DNA of 11,688 nucleotides. Source: Deltaproteobacteria bacterium. Its GTDB lineage: Bacteria; Desulfobacterota; Syntrophia; Syntrophales; Smithellaceae. Location: the NCBI GenBank assembly GCA_009668925.1, contig SBEK01000133.1:1-11688 (forward strand), given 5' to 3'. Position 1 is the stretch's first letter; each line of letters opens with the position of its first letter. Under the pieces are notes generated by a model that was given only the letters and a program-made list of their open reading frames with translations, did no database searches and was not told the origin of the DNA. The position numbers were made by a program, and so were the translations under genes. This document shows positions 1 through 6,681 of the stretch, in pieces.

Positions 1-2
1 TA

Positions 3-227
3 GTGATTGAGGCTTGCCAGCCAGCAAATATCACTGCGGTCAGATGGAATACAAATACAACCATCGCGCAAACACGCTGTGAGCGTGTTGATATTAGAAA
101 TAGACCTTCAATGGAAAATGTATTTTCCAAATACGACGGTTGGAAAATGATCTATATATCTGAATATACGACTGATAAAATGTTTAGCACAGATTCCGTT
201 GTTTGCTTTGAACGTATGAAACCTTAA
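3..227 (+). CDS. C-terminal part of an unrecognised, possibly COP23-like protein (probably 5' partial)
   Basis: The reading frame is open from the window edge to a TAA at 225-227, giving 74 visible residues. The first whole codon is GTG, but no Shine-Dalgarno site can be seen, so the gene most likely starts before the window. The order of a VRW motif, then TRCERVDIR, a GWKMIYIS strand and a final SVVCFE, with two cysteines, loosely resembles the COP23 family of small exported proteins (xRW...RCxxVSxR...YIT...PVIC). That resemblance is from memory and weak. The gene is AT-rich, unlike the methyltransferase that follows. Function is unknown. Confidence 0.5.
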   Translation: MIEACQPANITAVRWNTNTTIAQTRCERVDIRNRPSMENVFSKYDGWKMIYISEYTTDKMFSTDSVVCFERMKP

Positions 228-254
228 GGTTAAGTAATTTATTTATAGGTAACG

Positions 255-268
255 AAGGGGACGCCCTT
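255..268. repeat. Small fold-back motif, possibly REP-like
   Basis: AAGGG-GACG-CCCTT is a perfect 5-bp hairpin with a 4-nt loop, followed by an A-rich tail (TAAAATACTAAG). Short GGGGAC-type hairpins with this kind of tail remind me of REP sequences mobilised by REP-associated tyrosine transposases in proteobacterial genomes. Only one copy lies in this window, so the assignment is a guess. Confidence 0.25.
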
Positions 269-305
269 AAAATACTAAGTTTCTCGCGTCAGAGACGGTT
301 TCATC

Positions 306-326
306 AAAGTAATGGAAATTTACTTT
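306..326 (+). terminator. Weak hairpin after the first gene, possible terminator
   Basis: AAAGTAA and TTACTTT form a perfect 7-bp, AT-only stem around a 7-nt loop. It lies about 80 bp after the stop at 227. The stem has no G/C core and the downstream T-run is short, so termination is only possible, not shown. Confidence 0.2.
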
Positions 327-378
327 TCAGGCGGCGTCGCCCATTCATCGCGGTTGAGTTCAGGAGGAGAAGATATTC

Positions 379-1044
379 ATGAGACCAATGGCTGAAGTTC
401 AACAACGAGCCCAGCAGATGATGTCGAATCATGGCTTTCTCGGGGTTCCGGTAGAGACGTTCGAACAGGCGGGCCGTGAGCAGTTGATCGCGCTTTTGCG
501 CGCCGGTCTGTGCCCGGAGTCGCGCGTGGTCGAGATCGGCTGCGGGTGTCTGCGGATCGCTTACTGGCTGGTTCATTTTCTTGAACCCGGCGGCTACTGC
601 GGCATCGAGCCGGCGCGCGTTCGGGTGGACTACGGTTTGAATTACCTGTTCTCGCCCGATGAGATCGCCCACAAACGGCCCCGGTTTGATTACAATGCAA
701 ACTTCGATACCTCCGTGTTCGGCAGCCGCTTTGACTATTTCATTGCGCGCTCGATCTGGACGCATGCCAGCAAGGCTCAGATCCAGGCCAGTCTCGACTC
801 GTTCGTCCGGGACGCGGCGGAGTCGGCCGTGCTGCTTGCGTCCTACCTGCCGCCCCGAACACCCGATGAGGACTATCAGGGCAAATCGTGGGTTGGAACA
901 AGCCACGAATCGGATGTGCCCGGCGTCATCCGCCACTCGCTGGCCTGGATCGTGAAGCAATGCGAACGGCGTTCGTTAAGCGTAGAGGAGATCGAAGGGA
1001 TTGATTGCGATAGTCAGTACTGGCTGCATGTGCGGAAGAGGTAG
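379..1044 (+). CDS. Class I SAM-dependent methyltransferase, substrate unknown
   Basis: The 221-residue protein has the Rossmann-fold methyltransferase signature. Motif I is VVEIGCGCLRI at residues 50-60, which binds S-adenosylmethionine. The acidic end of strand 2 is E77 in YCGIEPAR. FDYFIARSIWTHA (118-130) fits the motif IV region. Residues 45-160 are the catalytic core, and the remaining ~60 residues are probably a substrate cap. There is no signal peptide or membrane segment, so it should be cytoplasmic. ATG 379 is chosen because GGAGGAG at 364-370 lies 8 bp upstream. The gene is clearly GC-richer than the genes on either side, which suggests a different origin. No neighbour reveals the substrate; small-molecule, lipid or sugar methylation are all possible. 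Confidence 0.8.
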   Translation: MRPMAEVQQRAQQMMSNHGFLGVPVETFEQAGREQLIALLRAGLCPESRVVEIGCGCLRIAYWLVHFLEPGGYCGIEPARVRVDYGLNYLFSPDEIAHKRPRFDYNANFDTSVFGSRFDYFIARSIWTHASKAQIQASLDSFVRDAAESAVLLASYLPPRTPDEDYQGKSWVGTSHESDVPGVIRHSLAWIVKQCERRSLSVEEIEGIDCDSQYWLHVRKR

Positions 1045-1098
1045 CGCGTCCCGAGTGGCCCTATTTAGTTAAACCCGGCTGTGATTAGTGCAGTTTTT

Positions 1099-1106
1099 AA
1101 GGAGGT
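1099..1106 (+). promoter_or_regulatory. Strong Shine-Dalgarno site of the secreted protein gene
   Basis: AAGGAGGT is a full match to the 16S rRNA anti-Shine-Dalgarno sequence, 6 bp before ATG 1113. It fixes the start of the next gene. Confidence 0.85.
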
Positions 1107-1112
1107 ATCAGC

Positions 1113-1550
1113 ATGATAAAGAAAACGTTGTCTATTATTTTTCTATGTTTTTTAATAACATCAAGCGAAGTATTTGCTGCGAATTGGATTCATACTGGTA
1201 AGAGTTCACATGCTGGGGAGCCAGTAAACGACTATATAGATAGTGATAGCGTAGTAACGAATGGTGATACGATTATCTTTTGGAGTTTAACAGTATGGGA
1301 GAAACCCGATATGTTTATCGGGGCAAAGCTAGAACTGCAAAAATGGGAAGCAAAACAGAAACGACAGGGTCGGGCTCTTGAAATATATAGATACGATGCT
1401 AACAAAAAATTAATACATAGTATTCCAAGTATAAAATCAAATTCCTTTACTTCTTATGACGCTAATTCGCCAGGGGCAAAGATGATAGAGGCAGCTTTCA
1501 AAAATGCAAAGGCAGGAAAAGACTCCGGTCAAAAACCTGCTTTGCCCTGA
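1113..1550 (+). CDS. Secreted protein resembling surface-adhesin protein E
   Basis: The 145-residue protein begins with a signal peptide: K3-K4, a hydrophobic stretch at residues 5-17, and probable cleavage after VFA (21-23) before ANW. The mature part shows the pattern of the surface-adhesin E family known from Haemophilus and widespread in proteobacteria: an opening W, then DYIDSDSV, a W/V-rich strand (IIFWSLTVWEKP), a lysine-rich middle, EIYRYD, and a closing SPGAKMIEAAFKNA helix. The usual cysteines of many family members are absent. The protein is probably periplasmic or surface-attached. The gene is AT-rich with A/T-ending codons, unlike its GC-rich left neighbour, and appears to stand alone. 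Its role here is unknown; the family name does not prove adhesion. Confidence 0.65.
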   Translation: MIKKTLSIIFLCFLITSSEVFAANWIHTGKSSHAGEPVNDYIDSDSVVTNGDTIIFWSLTVWEKPDMFIGAKLELQKWEAKQKRQGRALEIYRYDANKKLIHSIPSIKSNSFTSYDANSPGAKMIEAAFKNAKAGKDSGQKPALP

Positions 1551-1888
1551 GAGAAAATAAATAAAATAGCGCGCGTGCTTAAAGACATCCATCTGCCGGT
1601 ATTCAATAGACGGTCAAGAGGTTTGCCCGGGAAAAGTCACGCCTTAAATACATGGGAAGCGCTGCGTCCCGTGGCCAGCATCGGCACTGACCTTGAGAAT
1701 ATCTTTACGGAAAGTGACGGCTTGAATTGATATTTTAAAATACATTCCTGATTCGCCCTGTGGAACAATACCCTCCATGATTATTCCACCTTATTACTGA
1801 TTCCAAGTAAAACCTCCGCAGTGCTCCCTGCAAGAGCCGCACCTTTTTTGCGAATCAATGCTCCTGCCTTTTTTCTCCCATTATTCAA
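1551..1888. other. Intergenic region with one open stretch and no clear gene
   Basis: No convincing gene is seen. Directly after the TGA at 1548-1550 the same frame stays open for 59 more codons to a TGA at 1728-1730. It contains an in-frame GTG at 1575 but no Shine-Dalgarno site. The composition of 1570-1725 is less AT-rich than the gene before it, so this may be the remnant of another gene. The rest, 1731-1888, contains only the candidate terminator at 1821-1849. Confidence 0.4.
1821..1849 (+). terminator. Candidate rho-independent terminator
   Basis: GTGC at 1821-1824 pairs with GCAC at 1839-1842. Two further inner pairs form across a small bulge, and a run of six T follows at 1844-1849. 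It would end transcription from the left before the promoter at 1889. The stem is short, so confidence is low. Confidence 0.35.
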
Positions 1889-1918
1889 TTGACAAACAAA
1901 ACGGCCTTGCCTTATGTT
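1889..1918 (+). promoter_or_regulatory. Sigma-70-type promoter of the binding protein / CoA ligase operon
   Basis: A perfect -35 box TTGACA (1889-1894) is followed after 18 bp by TATGTT (1913-1918), which matches four of six -10 positions. Transcription would begin near 1925. This leaves a ~79-nt leader before ATG 2004 and places the earlier in-frame ATG at 1914 inside the promoter, so 1914 cannot be the start. Confidence 0.6.
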
Positions 1919-2003
1919 GTATCATACGAAAAATTTGGCGCGTCATCGCATATCAGAACCAGATATTCTTAACCCCATTTTATTTTTAAACAGGAGGTTG
2001 AAA

Positions 2004-3338
2004 ATGCAAAGGTCCCTGGCTCATTGGCGTGGCATTGTAGCTGCCGTTTCTTTGTTTCTTTTCTTTACCTGTTTTCTAAGCTGGAATACCGCGATGGCTT
2101 TTCAGCCTCTGAAAGGAGATATGGCCTCGTTCGTTCCCGGCAAGTCGGATACCCCCGTCACGGGAGATACGATCAAGGTCGCGCTTGTCAACCCGTTCAG
2201 CGGCGCGGCGGCCAGCGCGGGGGAATGGTTTTATATTTCCCTGGCCTGGGTTGTCCATGACATCAACACCCAGGGAGGAATTCTGGTTGACGGGAAAATG
2301 AAGAAAATCCAGATCCTCAAAGGCGATACGCAGGTTAAACCTGATATTGCCAGAAAGGTCATCGAACGGCTCATTCTGGAGGATAAAGTCGATGTCCTGG
2401 TGGGAACGGCGGGGACGCATATTACGATCGTCGCCCAGATGCTGGCCGGCGTGCATAAGAAAATCTTTGTAAACAATTGCTCCTATTCGGATCTTCTGCT
2501 GGATGAAAAGAACTGGAATCCCTATGTCTTCCAGGTCATGGCTCCCAATACAACGCAATGGACCCTGGCCCTTGCCCAGTACTATGCCAAGCGCCCGGAA
2601 AAAAAGTTTTACATTCTTTGCCAGGATTATGCTTACGGTCATGCCTATGCGGAAACATTCAAGTCCGCCATCAAGCAGCATAAGCCCGACGCGCAGATCG
2701 TCGGCGAAGATTTCTTCCCCCTTTTCGTAAAGGATTTTGCCCCTTATCTGACCAAGATCAAGGCGTCCGGCGCCGATGCCATCATCACCCAGGCGTGGTC
2801 CGCGGACAATGAAAATCTGCTCAAACAATCGAAACAGTTCGGTGTCAATCTGCCCATTTCCAGCATCTACCTGGATGACCCCAATCCGCTGAAAGCCATC
2901 GGCGGTCCCGCCGGGGCCGGGATGGTCGTGATGCAGACGCACATTCCCGCGATCGACACCGCTTTAAACAAGAAGTTCAATGAACTCTGGACCAAGCAGT
3001 GGAAAAAATGGGGCAAGCCTTACGATTCTGAAATGTATAAATGGCCGGGCGGTTTTGTGGGAAGCAGTGCGATCAGTGTTTACTGGCTTTTTGATGTCAT
3101 CCAGAGAGCGAAGACGACCAATGCCGAAAAAATCATTAAAGTCTGGGAGGGAGACAAATATCAATCCATCATCGGTCCCCTCTATATGAGACCGCAGGAT
3201 CATCTGGCGCTCAGCGACATCTATTTTTCCGAACTGGTTTTCCCCAATAAATGGTACGACCAGAATGCCGGCTGGGGGCAGGTTGTCGCCGTCCCCCAGG
3301 CCTTGTGCACCCCTCCGATCATCAATGGGAGAAAATGA
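2004..3338 (+). CDS. Periplasmic ABC-type substrate-binding protein, branched-chain amino acid family
   Basis: The 444-residue protein belongs to the type I periplasmic binding fold (Leu/Ile/Val-binding family, Peripla_BP_6). ATG 2004 is chosen because AGGAGGTTG lies just upstream and an upstream ATG at 1914 falls inside the promoter. From here the protein opens with a classic signal peptide: H7 and R9, a hydrophobic core, and cleavage after AMA (30-32). Domain landmarks are IKVALVNPFSG at the start of the fold, the NTQGGI region, VDVLVGTAGT, KKFYILCQDYAYGHAYAE at the hinge, and DAIITQAWSADN. It would capture a small ligand in the periplasm. No permease or ATPase gene is beside it, so it is an orphan. 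The downstream acyl-CoA ligase hints at a carboxylic acid ligand, but this is inference. There is no good lipobox, so it is probably soluble. Confidence 0.85.
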   Translation: MQRSLAHWRGIVAAVSLFLFFTCFLSWNTAMAFQPLKGDMASFVPGKSDTPVTGDTIKVALVNPFSGAAASAGEWFYISLAWVVHDINTQGGILVDGKMKKIQILKGDTQVKPDIARKVIERLILEDKVDVLVGTAGTHITIVAQMLAGVHKKIFVNNCSYSDLLLDEKNWNPYVFQVMAPNTTQWTLALAQYYAKRPEKKFYILCQDYAYGHAYAETFKSAIKQHKPDAQIVGEDFFPLFVKDFAPYLTKIKASGADAIITQAWSADNENLLKQSKQFGVNLPISSIYLDDPNPLKAIGGPAGAGMVVMQTHIPAIDTALNKKFNELWTKQWKKWGKPYDSEMYKWPGGFVGSSAISVYWLFDVIQRAKTTNAEKIIKVWEGDKYQSIIGPLYMRPQDHLALSDIYFSELVFPNKWYDQNAGWGQVVAVPQALCTPPIINGRK

Positions 3339-3411
3339 TGACTAGAATTTGAAGAAGAGCGGTTGGGTTGCTTCCCTTGCCAACACACGAAAAGACGAAT
3401 AAGGAGCCTTC

Positions 3412-4950
3412 ATGAACTTTGCCTCGATCATCGAAAAAACCTGCAAGACCTATCCTGATAAAACCTGCGTCGTCCATGATGACGTACGGTTAACCTTCAG
3501 ACAGATGGAGGAACGGGCCAACCGTCTGGCCACGGCGCTGGCGGAAATGGGCGTTACCCCCGGCGACCGCGTAGCCGTCTTTCAAACCAACTGTTTTCAG
3601 TTTTGCGAGATGACCTACGCCATCGGTAAAGTGGGCGGGATTTCCGCCAATCTGAACTTCCGGCTGCGCGGAGAAGAAGTTTCTTACATCCTGAATAATT
3701 GCACACCCAAGGTTCTGATTTTCGGTGATCGCTACGCGGAGATGATCAAAAGCATCTCAGCCAATCTGCTGTCGATCAGGCATTATGTGGTTATCGGGGA
3801 GCCGCCGGCGGGCATGGAAAGTTATGAAGACCTGCTTTCACGTCAGCCGTCGGCTCCGTTTCCCAGCGTGTCCGTGGAGGACAGCGACACGGCCTGCCTC
3901 ATTTATACGAGCGGCACAACGGGCTTCCCCAAGGGCGCCATGCTGACCCACGCCAATGTCGTGACGCCGATTACGGACCGCTACACGTTTGCTCCCGGGA
4001 CATTGCTCCTAAACGTTCCCATGTATCACATCGCCGGCGTGATCAGCACCCTGCTTCCGCTGTATCGGGGAGACACCCAGATCATCCTTCCCCAGTTCGA
4101 GACGGGGGCCTGCCTGGATATCATCGCCAGGGAAAAAGTGGCCACAACCTATCTGGTTCCCACGATGCTGCAGGGCATTCTGGATCATCCGGACTTTCCG
4201 AAGAAAGACCTCAGTTCACTTAGAAACATCGGCTATGGCGCCTCGCCTATGCCGGTCAAGCTGCTCATGCAGGCGAAGCAACTTCTTCAGGCCGACTATA
4301 CGAACTTTTTCGGCATGACGGAGTCTACGGGCATCATCTCCGTCCTGTCTCCGGAAGATCATATTCTGGAAGGGAGCCCGGAGGAGATCGCCAAGAAGAC
4401 AAAACATCTGGGCAGCATCGGCCATTGCATTCCCGAAGGGGAAGTGCGGATCGTGGACGATCAGGATCAGGATGTTCCCCTGGGCACGGTCGGCGAAATC
4501 ATTGCCCGAAGCAAAAAAGTCATGAAAGGGTACTGGAACAAGCCCGAAGCGACGGAGGAAACCCTGCGGGGGGGCTGGCTGCATACAGGCGATCTGGCCA
4601 GTATGGATGAAGACGGTTATTTGTATCTTGCCGGGAGAAAAAAGGACATGATCATCCGCGGCGGGGAAAATATCTATCCCGTGGAAATCGAAAACGTCCT
4701 GCACGGCCACCCCAAGGTTTTGGAGTCGGCTGTCGTGGGCATGCCGGATGAGTATTGGGGCGAGATCGTCAAAGCGGTCATTGTTCTTAAACCCGGCCAG
4801 CAGGCTACTTCAGAGGAAATTATGGAGTATTGCCGGGAAAAGCTGGCGAGCTACAAGAAGCCGGCCATCGTCGAATTTGTGGACGCTTTGCCGAAAAATG
4901 CCATGCAAAAAGTCTTGAAGAACATTTTGCGCGGGGAAACGCCTCAATAG
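3412..4950 (+). CDS. AMP-forming acyl-CoA ligase (fatty-acid / aromatic acid type)
   Basis: The 512-residue enzyme activates a carboxylic acid with ATP to acyl-AMP and then to acyl-CoA. All core motifs of the ANL superfamily are present: the P-loop YTSGTTGFPKG (165-175), the acyl-pocket stretch GYGASPM (274-280), NFFGMTES (298-305), TGD (392-394), the hinge region GRKKDMIIRGGENIYP (408-423) and the C-terminal catalytic lysine, probably K500 in PKNAMQK. Length is normal for medium/long-chain acyl-CoA ligases. ATG 3412 follows AAGGAG at 3401-3406. It lies 73 bp after the binding protein and 86 bp before the acetyltransferase on the same strand, so the three are probably cotranscribed. Substrate chain length cannot be read from the sequence; an aromatic acid is an alternative. 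Expected in the cytoplasm or at the inner membrane face. Confidence 0.9.
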   Translation: MNFASIIEKTCKTYPDKTCVVHDDVRLTFRQMEERANRLATALAEMGVTPGDRVAVFQTNCFQFCEMTYAIGKVGGISANLNFRLRGEEVSYILNNCTPKVLIFGDRYAEMIKSISANLLSIRHYVVIGEPPAGMESYEDLLSRQPSAPFPSVSVEDSDTACLIYTSGTTGFPKGAMLTHANVVTPITDRYTFAPGTLLLNVPMYHIAGVISTLLPLYRGDTQIILPQFETGACLDIIAREKVATTYLVPTMLQGILDHPDFPKKDLSSLRNIGYGASPMPVKLLMQAKQLLQADYTNFFGMTESTGIISVLSPEDHILEGSPEEIAKKTKHLGSIGHCIPEGEVRIVDDQDQDVPLGTVGEIIARSKKVMKGYWNKPEATEETLRGGWLHTGDLASMDEDGYLYLAGRKKDMIIRGGENIYPVEIENVLHGHPKVLESAVVGMPDEYWGEIVKAVIVLKPGQQATSEEIMEYCREKLASYKKPAIVEFVDALPKNAMQKVLKNILRGETPQ

Positions 4951-5036
4951 GCAAGGCCTCGGCAGACGCCGACCCGTGATCCGCCACCTCGCAAGCGGAA
5001 GCGGAAGGCAGGGAAACATACAAAGGAGGGCATTCC

Positions 5037-5459
5037 GTGGCCCTGGAGATTAAAACCGATTGCCGGGGTGTGGACTGGCTTGTGGTTTCGGAAACCTTGA
5101 AGCTGGTGGGCATGGCGTACCATGCCCCCGAGCTTCACCAAAAAGCATTTGAGGCCAGCCACATCACCGTATTTGTTTACGACGGCGCCCGCCTGATCGG
5201 CTTCGGCCGGGCGATTTCCGACGGCGCCTACCAGGGGGCCGTCTACGATGTCGCCATCCTGCCTGAATTCCAGAGGAAGGGTATCGGAACCGCCATCATG
5301 AAAGAGATTCTGGAGGGACTCTCATTCTGCAATATCCTGCTGTACGCCTCACCGGGAAAAGAAGAATTTTACACGGCGCTGGGATTTCGCAAAATGCTGA
5401 CGGGAATGGCCCTCTTCACAAACGCGGACCTGATGCAGGAAAAAGGATTCACGTTGTAA
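5037..5459 (+). CDS. GNAT-family N-acetyltransferase
   Basis: The 140-residue protein has the GNAT acetyl-CoA-binding motif A, VYDVAILPEFQRKGIGTAIM, with the pyrophosphate-binding Q79-R-K-G-I-G84, and motif B FYTALGFRK (111-119). Such enzymes transfer an acetyl group to an amine. The target is unknown. Translation starts at GTG 5037, supported by AAAGGAGGG at 5022-5030, 6 bp upstream. It is probably the last gene of the binding protein / CoA ligase operon. Its cytoplasmic role next to a CoA ligase could be lysine acetylation control of that ligase, as Pat enzymes do for acetyl-CoA synthetase, but it has no Pat-like regulatory domain, so this is speculative. Confidence 0.85.
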   Translation: MALEIKTDCRGVDWLVVSETLKLVGMAYHAPELHQKAFEASHITVFVYDGARLIGFGRAISDGAYQGAVYDVAILPEFQRKGIGTAIMKEILEGLSFCNILLYASPGKEEFYTALGFRKMLTGMALFTNADLMQEKGFTL

Positions 5460-5460
5460 A

Positions 5461-5501
5461 CTTCCCGGGATCAGCCAGCGGGGAAAAATCCGCTCCGGAA
5501 G
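5461..5501. terminator. Compound hairpin between the acetyltransferase and the tRNA
   Basis: Two bases after the acetyltransferase stop codon, an outer stem CTTCC(C)GG/CCGGAAG encloses an inner stem AGCGG/CCGCT with a GGAAAAAT loop. No T-run follows on the + strand, so it may stabilise the mRNA end rather than terminate it. On the - strand it lies 24 bp beyond the tRNA 3' end. Confidence 0.3.
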
Positions 5502-5524
5502 CATACCGAAAATAGACAAAGAAA

Positions 5525-5598
5525 TGGCTGAGGGGCAAGGGCTCGAACCTCGATTCACAGGGCCAGAACCTGTTGTCCTGCCATTAGACGACCCCTCA
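5525..5598 (-). tRNA. tRNA-Gln (anticodon CUG)
   Basis: Read on the - strand, the 74-nt gene folds fully. The acceptor stem is TGAGGGG/CCCCTCA with discriminator G and an encoded CCA end. The D arm is GTC/GAC. The anticodon stem is ACAGG/CCTGT around loop TTCTGGC, giving anticodon CTG, which reads the Gln codon CAG. The T arm is CGAGG/CCTTG (one G-U pair) with loop TTCGAGC. A TATTAT-type -10 box lies just upstream at 5602-5607. T-rich sequence follows the CCA end. It faces the acetyltransferase gene. Confidence 0.95.
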
Positions 5599-5756
5599 GC
5601 AATAATAATGAACCCGGGAAAACTGATCTGACATTTGCACCGTCTTCCCGCATGGCCGCGCAGTGGAAATCACTTCGCGTTCTGTTTCCTCCAGCTTGCC
5701 GCCTCCAAAATATTTTTCAATCCACTTCCAGCAGGGTGTTGAAAAACCTTGTTAGT
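5599..5756. other. Gene-free stretch before the repeat
   Basis: I see no gene with a start site. It holds the probable tRNA promoter. At 5733-5750 the sequence AGGGTGTTGAAAAACC resembles the end of the palindromic repeat that begins at 5757, so it could be a decayed copy. Confidence 0.4.
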
Positions 5757-5883
5757 AGAGGCTGTTCAAAAAGGCTTAGAGACAAGGCGTCGCGAGGATC
5801 GAGCAGCGGAGCGTACTCAAACGTACGTGAGCATGCGAGAGCCGAAGCGCAACGCAGTATATGAGCCTTTTTCAACAGCCTCT
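5757..5883. repeat. 127-bp palindromic MITE-like repeat with terminal inverted repeats
   Basis: The 20-bp ends at 5757-5776 and 5864-5883 are inverted copies with 19 of 20 matches (core GAGGCTGTT-AAAAAGGCT). A perfect CGTAC/GTACG hairpin at 5812-5827 sits exactly at the centre, and GCGT-GCG blocks pair further out. The element is therefore one long imperfect palindrome without a transposase. No clear target-site duplication is seen. It ends 16 bp from the stop codon of the truncated PII gene. Confidence 0.75.
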
Positions 5884-5899
5884 TTTCTCAATGGAAAAG

Positions 5900-6184
5900 T
5901 CAGAAAACAAATATCTGGTCGCAGCCCGCGTCATCAACGGGCGCGCCTTTGACAATCGCCTCAATCGTCGATTCGACAAAGTCGTCGCCAAGCGTGATGT
6001 CCAGACGGATTTTGTCTGCGGCATCGCTCACGAACCCGGCGCCGTCGTAATTCCCGGAAATATTTTTCGGCCGTTTCGGCCCGATGACTCTGGTCACCGT
6101 CATCAAATTCAGATCGACGGCGGCCAGCTCTCTTTTAACATCCTCCAGCCGCTGCGGCCGGATAATCGCAGTGATAAATCTCAT
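5900..6184 (-). CDS. Short, degenerate PII-like protein
   Basis: The start M-R-F-I-T-A-I-I-R-P and the sequence to residue 80 match the PII signal-transduction family. PII trimers bind ATP/ADP and 2-oxoglutarate and control AmtB and nitrogen enzymes. This copy is 94 residues; the family usually has about 112. The T-loop region (37-58) is atypical: Tyr46 is kept, but the modifiable Tyr51 position is F51. The GDGKIF region reads GCDQIF, so Lys90 is Gln. The protein stops at IFVF, before Arg101 and Arg103, which normally hold ATP. ATG 6184 is chosen by homology, with only a weak ribosome site (GTGGAA) upstream. The same frame stays open back to 6295, so a 37-residue N-terminal extension is possible. 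It may be a decaying gene or a variant that works inside mixed trimers. It is divergent from amtB. Confidence 0.7.
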   Translation of the reverse strand: MRFITAIIRPQRLEDVKRELAAVDLNLMTVTRVIGPKRPKNISGNYDGAGFVSDAADKIRLDITLGDDFVESTIEAIVKGAPVDDAGCDQIFVF

Positions 6185-6277
6185 GGCCCGTTCCACTTCA
6201 GTTACTTTAAAACCAAACACGGTTCTTTTCAGTCGCCAGATCAACGCGCCATTCGCCAATCTCAAGGCTCCATACAT

Positions 6278-6297
6278 GAATGCGTCTTCAGGCATTC
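6278..6297 (-). promoter_or_regulatory. Hairpin at the predicted 5' end of the PII-like transcript
   Basis: GAATGC and GCATTC form a perfect 6-bp stem with an 8-nt loop. It lies right at the start expected from the sigma-54-like promoter at 6310-6325, so it could stabilise or regulate the leader. Confidence 0.3.
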
Positions 6298-6309
6298 CCC
6301 GGTCTGAAT

Positions 6310-6325
6310 TGCAAAGATGATGCCG
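6310..6325 (-). promoter_or_regulatory. Sigma-54-like promoter facing the short PII gene
   Basis: On the - strand CGGCATCATCTTTGCA has the GG-N10-GC spacing required by sigma-54 and the TTGCA half intact. It differs from TGGCACGNNNNTTGCW at three positions. Transcription would begin near 6299, about 115 nt before ATG 6184. Confidence 0.45.
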
Positions 6326-6582
6326 GGACCGCCGATCACCGATGAGTTGCCGTAATGACTTATTTTTTGGGAAGTTGAGGCGGATGCAATTCCGGACAAT
6401 ATTGTGCTGTCGGCGACGCTAAATCAGAATTTATAGAAGAATATGGCGGTTCATGATCCGGCATAGCGGCAAACCGCAAGCAGGCTCGATCCGGACAGGC
6501 GGCAAAAAAGGACGTAATTGAATCAGTTTACCATCACTTAGAAAACTGTAATGGTTTTCCCTGACAATCGCCGTTAAAATTG

Positions 6583-6626
6583 GCACAAATATGTTATGTC
6601 TTCCGGCAAACCGCACAAATATGCGC
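6583..6626. promoter_or_regulatory. Pair of phased 11-bp repeats, candidate activator sites
   Basis: GCACAAATATG occurs at 6583-6593 and again at 6613-6623, exactly 30 bp apart (about three helical turns). Each extends to GCAC-N6-GYKM-like half-dyads. They lie ~85-125 bp before the predicted amtB transcription start, the usual place for an NtrC-type enhancer-binding protein. The half-site GCAC fits NtrC, but the spacing does not match the enterobacterial consensus exactly. Confidence 0.4.
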
Positions 6627-6681
6627 ACGGCGAGAAGGCGGTGAATATCATAACTCCCTGTATTTAATGGCTCACCGATCG

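Noticed and set aside
304..960. - strand open frame opposite the methyltransferase
   Set aside because: It lacks a ribosome site and known motifs. The + strand frame has a clear SAM-binding motif.
1926..1950. TTGGCGCGTCATCGCA as a sigma-54 promoter before the binding protein
   Set aside because: The GG to GC spacing is not ten bases. A good sigma-70-type promoter is already present upstream.
5596..5751. 52-codon open stretch on the - strand ending inside the tRNA-Gln gene
   Set aside because: It has no start codon until near its end, no ribosome site, and begins within a repeat-like sequence. It is at most a gene remnant.
6582..6597. TGGCACAAATATGTTA as a sigma-54 promoter for amtB
   Set aside because: It has the TGGCAC half, but TT instead of GC at the -12 position, and lies too far from the start. 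The site at 6682 is much better.
6431..6628. Small - strand open frame between the short PII gene and amtB
   Set aside because: It overlaps the regulatory repeats and has no Shine-Dalgarno site or recognisable protein features.
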